Shown here piece by piece: positions 56,297-64,000 of a stretch of 64,000 bases of DNA. A program made the translations under genes and the position numbers. Source of the DNA: Volutella citrinella (taxonomy: Eukaryota > Ascomycota > Sordariomycetes > Hypocreales > Nectriaceae); NCBI GenBank assembly GCA_034401135.1, contig JAWZSP010000007.1:744001-808000 (forward strand), given 5' to 3'. A model generated the notes under the pieces. That model was not told the DNA's origin. It made no database searches and saw only the letters and a program-made list of their open reading frames with translations. Positions within the stretch are counted from its first letter, which is position 1, and every line of letters begins with the position of its first letter.

Positions 56297-57138
56297 CTAG
56301 GCGAAGAGGAACTCCTTGAGGACGGGCGAGCCGGAGAACTCAGGGTTTAGAAGGATGCAACTGGAACACACGATTAGCATTTGAGGGGGGAGCCGAAACA
56401 ATAAAGGGTTCCATCCTAAGAAGATGGCAACAGGAGCCGTACTTGAGAAAATACTGGAGGCCAGCTCGTCTCTTCTCAAGAAAACGGGGCCGGAATTTGG
56501 CAATGACGCTCTTGGGGGGCAGTTCCGGCACGGCCGCCTCAAAGTTGGGAAATGTGTGGATCAGCCGTGCGCGGAAGTCGTCAAACTCGGAGTATCGCTT
56601 TCGGATGTTCATGTAGCTTCCCTGTGTTGGGGATGCTGTCAGCCGTTGCGTCCGTCCTCACTCTCGGGACACCACCTACATTCAACGTCTCGACCCGGAT
56701 GATCCACACGACAAATGCGCCGATGTTTGTGGCGCTGCCGTTGATGACGGTGTGCTCGATGATTTCGACGCTCTTTGCCCAGCAGGCACTGTTGCGATCG
56801 TCGTATTCGCTCGCTTCGTTGTCACGCAGAGTGATGGCGCCGGCGGGCAGCACCGACTCGACCGAGATGTTGGAGACGGCGCGCTGGTGGCCGCGCGAGC
56901 TGGACCAGTACGGCGGGGTGGTGGCCGAGCCTGAGGACAGAGTAGACGAGATGGAGGCACGCGGCGCGGCTTCGTCGGCGTCGTCGCGCGGGGAGCGGCC
57001 CCGGTCGGTGTCAAGCGAGGTGCGCGGCGTGCTGAAGATGTCGGGCTCCGAGGGCTCGGCCACCGACCTCATGGACGACGCACGGTCGCGGCCGGTGCTG
57101 CCATTGGCATCGTCTCGATCTGTTACCGCTGGTGCCAT
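56297..57138 (-). CDS. PX-domain protein, YPT35-like
   Basis: Three minus-strand exons, 57138-56680, 56621-56443 and 56360-56297, coding for at least 233 aa. After a Ser/Asp-rich N-terminus comes a PX domain: SVEIIEHTVINGSATNIGAFVVWIIRV, then NIRKRYSEFDDFRARL (basic lipid-binding stretch), ELPPKSVIAKFRP, and RRAGLQYFLNCILLNP, ending at PVLKEFLFA. PX domains bind PI3P on endosomes and vacuoles. Domain layout and length match YPT35, the yeast PX adaptor that recruits Vps13. The spliced joins restore the PX core exactly (LNGSYMN and YFLNCILL). The start is uncertain: an upstream minus frame (57139-57417) ends in a stop just before this ATG and could be an upstream exon. Confidence 0.82.
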
Positions 57139-58062
57139 TCAGCCATACGCAGCACCAAAGCCCATGGAAGGGATGGAATGCCTCCAGAGGCGTGCGGGTC
57201 TTGATCCGCACAACACGGCAGTGGCCTGTGGGTGGGCCTCGACTTCGGAAGGTTGGGGATTCGCGTGGTGGCGAGTTCTGGCGCCGGCTCTGAAGCTATC
57301 GGATTCGGAAGGGCTGAATTCTGGGTCGTATGGCATGTGAAGCCCGGAAAACCCTGTGGTTGCGTTGATGGCTGGGGGCCGTTTTGTATTGGGCACAAGG
57401 ACTGAGTGGCATGCCAAGATTGGGCGTCTTTTCGATTCTCTTCCCTGTTCCAGCGTCTTGGGTCAGACAATGATGATGCAGCAGGCCGGTCCGCTGAGGC
57501 TGGAGCTCGAGGCCTGGCACAGACAGTTTGTTGAAGTCCCAAGTTGGAGACCTGTCTGGCTATGTCGTGAGATGGATGATGAGTAGTGGTGTTGCACCGG
57601 AAGCGTTATGGAGAGAATTGGTAGATGCCGGGTGCTGGGCTTCGGGCGATCAAGTGGTAGAGGGGCGCCGATCGGGGCGTACCTTGCTTCACAACCCACG
57701 CCACCACTGCCATTGGATCCCTCCCGTCTCGTACTGTAACTCTGCTTGCAGAATTGCCCCCACGCTCTCCAGCTGTCATGGCGCTAGGGCGAATAAGCTT
57801 AGCTGGGCTTCAGGGTATTCATGAGAGATCTTTTTCATGGTACAAAAAGTCTGACTTGAAATGAGTTGAAACAATGACCGCCGACATCGCCGTCGCGTGT
57901 TCCACCATTTCCCCTACTAACAATCTGGGAGTGACGAGAACATTGAATCAATGATGAGCTGCCGTGGTCTTGGCATTCGCCACGGCCGTTGAATGATTAA
58001 CTACCTATTGTTCTCTTGTCCTAATTAATTTCCAAGGATGAATTACCATTATTAAGGGTTGT
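57139..58062. other. YPT35-like promoter / secreted-protein 3' flank
   Basis: A 924-base spacer. Part of 57139-57550 may hold 5' exon sequence of the PX gene; otherwise nothing is recognised. Confidence 0.45.
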
Positions 58063-58525
58063 TTACAAAGACCAACAAGCAAAGGAGCTGATCTTGTCGT
58101 TGTAATTAGCAGGAATGACTCCGTTCCAGCCACCAGAACCGGCTTCAACCACCAAAGCGGATCCCTTGCAGTCGCCATCGCTAGAATAAAATGTTTAGTA
58201 TTGCTTCTATGGTCTTTGCAGTTGGGCAAAACTCACACCCAGAATATGCATTTTTGGTTGGTGCTGACTTGGATGTAGCTGACCCGATCGTTCCAAAAGG
58301 CATCCTCTCCGTTGAAGTTTTCTAAATGCCAATTGTGTCAGCAACTGGCTATACCCAACGAGAGACATGTATTGGGATTTCCGTACTGCAAGTGGCCGAA
58401 GGGAGTACGAATCCTTTGTACGCGCCGCCCTCTTTGGAGTAATTGGCATTTTCCCACACCGTAACGCGGACGTCCTTGGCCAGCGCAACGGCGGCGAGGG
58501 AGAGAACAACAGCAATGACCTTCAT
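58063..58525 (-). CDS. Small secreted cysteine-rich protein (113 aa), crystallin-like pattern
   Basis: Three minus-strand exons, 58525-58387, 58321-58237 and 58180-58063, coding for 113 aa; introns have GTACGG/TTTAG and GTGAGT/CTAG ends and the phases close to a stop. Residues 1-17 are a signal peptide (MKVIAVVLSLAAVALAK). The mature protein has four cysteines (in ATCK, QKCIFW, DGDCKG and FACW). Alternating hydrophobic strands (VRVTVWENANYSKEGG, NDRVSYIQVS, ALVVEAG, GGWNGVIPANYNDKISSF) resemble the beta-gamma-crystallin/I36-inhibitor type of small beta-sandwich; this is a weak pattern-level guess. A TATA element sits about 115 bp upstream. It is a candidate extracellular effector or defence protein; no function is assigned. 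Confidence 0.75.
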
Positions 58526-58635
58526 GATGCGTTGTTGATGCGTTGTGGATTCGAGGCGGAAATGGAAGAATGCGGGAAAGGGGACAAGTGGTTGTGAATA
58601 AAGATTGGCAAACAACATTGATCAATGCCTATAGT

Positions 58636-58642
58636 TATATAT
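58636..58642 (-). promoter_or_regulatory. TATA box of the 113-aa secreted-protein gene
   Basis: TATATAT 111-117 bp upstream of the start codon at 58525, the same spacing as for the other secreted-protein gene near 10.9 kb. Confidence 0.5.
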
Positions 58643-61600
58643 GTATCTACGAACATTGAACGGTGATCCTAGTCAAGCTACATGTACGATTGTGGATAGC
58701 AGTGGTCAAGTATTATGATGTTGCACTTGGATCAAGGCTCTGTAAGCTATTAACTCAGCGTCAATGTGGAGTTCATATGTGTCTCCTGGCTAATGACGCT
58801 CGACGCTCAGAGTAATAATTAGATTGAAGATGGAAACACGGCTTTCTGGTGATTAGCGATGCCGATCACGGTGGAGTCTTTCCATGGGCACACGACACTC
58901 TGCTGTATATGAACCTTTCGGAAGCGAGCCATGGGGCTCAAGTCCCTCTCGGCTCAGTTCTGGCCGTATACTTGCATAAATAACTCGTATCTTCTGCGGC
59001 TCCGGCGCTCAGCTGGGCGGCCGCCTCACGCCATTAATTTCCCATGTTCGTGCCGAAACCGCACATCACGAGGCCCGTCCGTCACTGACTACACGCACCA
59101 GCGCAAGATACAGCGATGAATTTGCGATTGACAATGTGAATACCTCGATCCGATGTTCGGACTACCCGCGCGCTTACGAGCATGTTGTCTCCCATACCAT
59201 ATTAACTATTAAAAACATGACCCAATCCTTGCTCTCACGACCCTAACATTTTCTTTGTTGCCCACTGGTTTGCTCTTTGTCACGGCACGAATAAGTTGCC
59301 CATTTCTAGATGAAGCATTGGGCTGCTGAAGAAGGGCGGGTGCTTTCAACGACTGTGCGCAGATACACGTACAATACAACAACTAGCCATACACACCAGC
59401 TTTCAATTGAGAGCTTCAATCGCTCTGATGGTTGGACTATATCATGATATCCATCCATCTTCTCGTATCTGTAATAGCCATGCAGGCGCAATGACTTGGT
59501 AGGCCAGTTTTGGATGACAGATGCATCAATGATCTCCATCGGAACGCATGTTGGCAAGATTGCGTTTACGCTACAATCGAAGTTTAGAAGAAAATACTAC
59601 CGAGGCGGCGTTTTCCCACAAAAATATCGAATGGCGACTCATTTTTGGAGGTCATGTTCTGTGGGAGGTGAATTGACGCCTCTCCACTGTCAGTCCACAC
59701 GATACATGCATACAAAAGGATGACAAACTCGTGGATCTTTGCCTCAGCTTGTGTGAATTTGGGGCATCTCCTGTAGCAGTGTATTGGAACATGGAGCGCA
59801 TCCTTGATATATTGGCAAGGCGACAGCACTCTGTACCCTGCTCGGTGCTATCTACACGTAGGCAAGGGACTCGTACTTTTGGCTGGTTGATATATGCCTT
59901 TCGTAGAATAGCTTCCTACTATTTACTGACGATGCCAATGGAAGTCTATACAAGATGGGCTTGGGTTGCACCGCTTGCAGGGTCATGTCGATATACTCAC
60001 AAGGTCTTCGATCTTTGTTGCTCTGTAGAGTCTTAGGTTGTGGGGTGCTTTGGATGAAGAAGAGTGATCCGAGAACAACAGCAACAGCGATATGGGGATG
60101 TGCTACATGTATAGACCGGCCTCGGGTTGTGAAGAGACTTTGCATCTACTCAGCAGCTGGGGAAGCGATGAACTGTTGGAGTTCATTTCTGCAGTTTGGA
60201 GCTGCGCAGGATCAATTGGTCAACAGCCATAATTAGTCGAAATGGTTCGGAGCTTGACGCAACCAACCGAAGCCATTGCCGTAGTAGCCAGACTGACGCA
60301 GCTGATTGAAGTGTTGGGTTGGCTAGAAGGCGGTGTTCGGGTTGTTCGACAGATTCGCCTGCATTGAGGAGACCCGTGTGCCATTGACCTTTTGTCTGTT
60401 GGAACATTGAGGGATCATCTGAACCAAGGCAACAACAAATATACATCAGGCGGGCAGAGAAATTGGATTACGGCTGAATAAATGTGCAATGCCTCAGTAT
60501 TATCATCTCGGCTTTGGAAGGTCGTGGCTTGGTGTCTTCGTGTGGCCTGGCGAGTTTAAGACACGAATGCTGGAGCTGCAATCCAAGTCACGCATCCAGA
60601 GTGATGTGGTTCGTGACTTGGTACTCCCGACAGTTCTGCTGATCATGAATTGACTGGGGATCAACACCTCTATTAGTATTCCGGGAGAATGGAAAAATTT
60701 GAATTAATTAACCACACTGCTCTGTATCAAGCCACGCGGGGCGTCATCCCCTTTGGCTTTAGCGAGGCCTCGCCTGAGACCACTGGGTCGCGATTTTGGC
60801 TTCAGTCGGGCCCCTGGTCGAATGTTTTTGGGGCCAACCCATGGCTCGGCCCGGTATTCAGGAGCGGCACCCATTTTGGCGAAGGTAAATTTCTGCCGCC
60901 TCGCGGGCCAGGGTGGGTTCAAGGTTACAGGGGACGGGGATGACGGGCAACCCGTGCTAGGAGCTTTTTCGCCTTCAACATTCGCTCGTCTAAGCAGGAC
61001 CCTGGAAGACCCTGAAGGTTCTGGAGCCTCACATCAATGCTGTCGAGTTTCAGATGTTGTTGGTATTCTCGTCTAGTTCATCGAGAGGGAGGGAAAGGGG
61101 GACGGAGAAACGGCCACGATAGTTGACAGACTGCCAGCCAGCGGAGTGTTCCTGTGGCGGTATGCTTTTGGAGGTAGGTGGGCTCTCCAGTGGTAGTGCT
61201 GCTTCTCACGAGCCCCCGCGCATTAGGGGCCGGAGCGTGGCAATATGCTGCTGAGCTATAGACAGTGTCTCGCTCATGACACCGAATACGGGATCAACTC
61301 GGAGTTATCAAAGCCGTTCCAATGGCGGTGGTAGTCGGATAGACATTGCTTTGTGCTACCGGTGGTTGTGCTACGGTGGGATGTCAAGATGTCTCCAACT
61401 GCTCCATGCCAAAGCTGTGATGTCTCGCCCCATACCGGCTCAACGGCCCACGCTTGCCACGGACGTTCTGTCACTTGACGGAAGAAGAAGAAGTTGCCTC
61501 TGCCAAGCCAGCCGTTGAAGGCGACCTGCCTATGCTAACCTGGCGCGCGTCATCAAGTGCCACTCGTATCGTCATCCTCTTGTCGGTCTGCATGTCAATA

Positions 61601-63250
61601 CGAACGGGTCTATGGTCTAGATGCCGAGATGTGTCTCTAGGGCTCTGTTGGTGTGGTGCGGGGCGAGCGATTGGCGGCGTGCCACTTGCACCTGCCCGCC
61701 TCCGACAGTGGACGGTCGAGACGATCATTGAATATTGGGCTGAGCTGAGTGAGCTGAACTGAGCTGGAAAACCTCAGTGTCAGCATTAGATGCAAGGGGG
61801 TCACAGCACCCAAGTCCCGCCCAACTACAGGCGGCCAAGTACGGGCGTGCCGCCTCGGTATCAATGGCATTGTGTGAAGCTGCTGTGCGATGGCGGCAGC
61901 ATGCGCGATGTCGTGGTGGTGCATTTTATGTACTAGGCATGTCGCAGTTGCAGCCTGCATCACCGGGGCGGGCACCCTAAGCACACCCGAAGCTTCTGAT
62001 GTGGGCTGGTGGGGGGATTGAGGGGAATGAGGCCAGTAGTTCACAATGGAGCGGATGACGGATTGATTCATCCGCCTGGAGGAACTGTTCCTGTGTGCCT
62101 GAAGGACCGTGTGACACATGTATGTAGCCCGAGTGGGACAAGCTGAACGAAAGCCCGGATGTCATCGCTCTGGCGGGCGATCCAGATGGATAATGGAAAA
62201 CCCTGCTGTTGCTAAAAAAGGGGGTGGAGGTTGGTGTGTGTGGGAGGAGGCCATCGCGAGGCTACTGTGCTGTGAAGTTGCACAGTCCGGCACAGAGCCA
62301 CAGACCAGAATCTGGGGAAGCATTGGGGCTCCAGAGACAAATGAGAGACACGCCAACGGTGACTTGGGGGGAGTTGTGCAGCGGACTAGGCCCGCTGCTT
62401 GCTCGCCTATTGGACGGCTCATTTCAGCCTCGGACAGGCTGGCATGGGTTTGTGTCGGTGCTCTCTGTGCGTTGTGGAGCGCCCATCACGCCTGGAGATT
62501 GCACCGCAGCGGCCGTGCCCAAGACGATGTGCTTCGTTCGCCGCTAGTGCGCCGCGCTGGCTGCTGACGGGACATATTGCCTTTGCGTCTAGGGGCTTGC
62601 AGATGGAGCTTGCTGCTGGGCTGATCTCCATGCCGTCCCATCCATCACGACGCCCCGGCAATGCGAAGATGACCACGAGAGGGAGGCCACAGGTGGGCTG
62701 GCAAGCAAGCAGTGGTGGGCGAATACCTCGTCGGCTAGGTAGCGACCCCTGTCCCGCCGTGACATTCCTGAGCAGCAAATGCGCCGAGAGGCGGATTTCC
62801 CCTGCGCTCATGGGCTCGCCGGTCTTGGGCTCTTGGGTGACCGGGGGTTCTATGGTCGTGCGCCTGTGGCTCGTAGCATCACTGGATCCGTGGATGGCCT
62901 GGAGCGGGCCTGCGGTCGAGCTAAGCCCAATATTGTCTCCTCTACTACCAGGCCGCTCATGATATCGCGAGTCCGCCCGTCTCAGCCGGGGCCCGGGTCA
63001 TTTCTGCAAAAGCCATCGAGCCCCGTCCGCCCGCTCCCACTCTCCTTGCTCTTGCTGCTTCTTCTGCCGTCCTCTTCGATCCTAACCTACCGACTGTCGT
63101 TTGCCCTCTTTGCGTTACGGAACACGTCTTGTCCCGTCGCTTTCTTTCGCTTGCACTTACACCTCTCTTCTTCCTCGCCTTTCGTTCTCGCACTCTCGCT
63201 ACGCCGCCCATTATTACTCCTACCTAATACGGACGAGAATACCTCGACAG

Positions 63251-63449
63251 GTAAAACCACCCCACAAAAGCACCTGTTGATTCTTGTGTGACTCGACCTC
63301 CTCTGAGACAGCCCCGAGGCTGCTTTCCTGGCGTTTGGATTTCTCCTGCGTTGGCACAGAGACTTTGGACTTGCTTTGCCTTCCGGGCCTCACTTGGTCA
63401 ACGATGCTTGTTGATAAGGCCCAGTGGCTGACCAAAATGCTTCTTCCAG
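63251..63449 (+). other. Candidate 5'-UTR intron of the DUF7707-type gene
   Basis: Donor CAG|GTAAAA at 63251, branch element GCTGAC at about 63427, acceptor CCAG at 63449. It would remove the upstream ATGs at 63404 and 63437. Confidence 0.45.
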
Positions 63450-63501
63450 CCACCCGACCGACCCTCGCACCATTTTCGAAAGATCACCAAACAACTTCAC
63501 A

Positions 63502-64000
63502 ATGCCTTCCGTCAAGAGCACCGTCTTCGCCCTGGCCACTGCCTTTGTGGCCGTCGCTCACGCCGACTACGTGATCGACCCCAAGAGTGTCTCCCTCTCC
63601 ATCCGACGTGAGCTGCCTTGCCTCATACCCACCCAAGATTCGATATACTGACAACGGGCGTAGAGGGCTGGTGCAAGAGTGAGAAGAGCATCTGCCCCGC
63701 CATCTGCCAGGAAATCTCCGACGGCACCACCAAGGTCAACGAGTGCACACCCGTAAGTGCCCCTTTCGCAGCCTTGTCCGACTTTTCTTTTGCTCCCCGA
63801 CCCGTTCTGACTCGACTTGCAGGAGACGCTCACCTACGGCTGCATCTGCGGTGATGGCAAGCAACCCAACGTGTCCGAGTACTCCCTCTCGCTGCCGTAC
63901 TTTGTCTGCCAGGAATGGGGAAACCAGTGTGTCAAGGACTGCAAGGGCAACAACGCTTGCTCAGCCGCCTGCCGTGAGGACCACCCTTGCGGTGCCACCA
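63502..64000 (+). CDS. Secreted cysteine-rich protein, DUF7707-type (3' end outside window)
   Basis: Three exons in view, 63502-63607, 63664-63752 and 63823 to the window end (124 codons seen). Residues 1-21 form a signal peptide (MPSVKSTVFALATAFVAVAHA). The mature protein starts DYVIDPKSVSLSIRQGWC, then has regularly spaced cysteines (SICPAIC, NECTP, YGCICGDG, FVCQEWGNQCVKDCKG, CSAACREDHPC). YVIDP...QGWC and the block LPYFVCQEWGNQCVKDC are diagnostic of a conserved Pezizomycotina secreted family (DUF7707) that often ends in a Ser/Thr-rich GPI-anchoring tail. That tail, if present, lies beyond the window. It is probably a cell-wall or extracellular protein. The CT-rich leader suggests strong expression. 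Confidence 0.85.

Larger units (their letters stand above)
58526..63501. other. 5 kb spacer without a supported gene
   Basis: Minus-strand ORFs between 59306 and 60446 (62-97 codons each) cluster head to tail and could be remnants or unresolved exons, but I could not join them into a family-like protein. From about 63030 to 63240 the sequence is CT-rich leader of the next gene. Confidence 0.45.

Noticed and set aside
57139..57417. Minus frame directly upstream of the YPT35-like gene as its first exon
   Set aside because: A stop codon separates it from the PX gene ATG and I could not find a convincing donor/acceptor pair; noted only as uncertainty.
62779..63291. 170-codon plus ORF with Leu/Ser-rich run
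   Set aside because: The leucine/serine run is the translation of a CT-rich leader of the downstream secreted-protein gene, not a protein feature.

Overview
The window is nuclear DNA of a filamentous ascomycete, most likely Sordariomycetes (Hypocreales-like); I cannot name the genus. The evidence is short spliceosomal introns (mostly 48-165 nt, GTRHGT donors, GCTGAC/CTAAC branch sites close to YAG), C/G-rich third codon positions, a Zn2Cys6 activator, small secreted cysteine-rich proteins and long gene-free spacers. Nineteen protein genes are supported; two of them run off the window edges. I built exon models by hand from reading frame, splice signals and recognised protein families, and checked that exon phases close.

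Left part (0-21 kb): an Mtm1/SLC25A39-type mitochondrial carrier (5' end outside), a WDR89-like WD40 protein, FRG1, a 2OG-Fe(II) oxygenase, a ZIP zinc transporter, a 124-aa secreted cysteine-rich protein, a DsbA-like thioredoxin-fold protein with CPFS, a TMEM70/186/223-like mitochondrial membrane protein, a two-domain ChrA chromate-type transporter, and a large Zn2Cys6 transcription factor. The factor is followed by an approximately 8 kb interval (20.7-28.9 kb) in which I see no gene.

Middle part (28.9-39 kb): CIA2/MIP18 of the cytosolic Fe-S assembly targeting complex, the U5 snRNP GTPase Snu114 (converging on CIA2, and itself carrying an unusually long 542-nt intron), and ERG10 acetyl-CoA C-acetyltransferase, divergent from SNU114.

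Right part (39-64 kb): five consecutive minus-strand genes. Three are nuclear regulators: SIN3 corepressor, TFIID subunit TAF2 and a SAS4-domain protein. They are followed by an IQ-motif protein whose body matches the plant IQM calmodulin-binding family, and by a YPT35-like PX protein. Next comes a 113-aa secreted cysteine-rich protein, a 5 kb spacer, and the first 124 codons of a secreted DUF7707-type protein with a candidate 5'-UTR intron.

Most genes are housekeeping genes that are not obviously co-functional. I see no biosynthetic cluster, transposon, CRISPR array, rRNA or tRNA. The items most worth follow-up are the two small secreted proteins, the fungal IQM-like protein, two in-frame stop-free introns (in the transcription factor and TAF2) that would give alternative isoforms, the long SNU114 intron, the 5'-UTR intron that would remove upstream ATGs, and the 8 kb gene desert with recurring AGGTA/GGTACC words.
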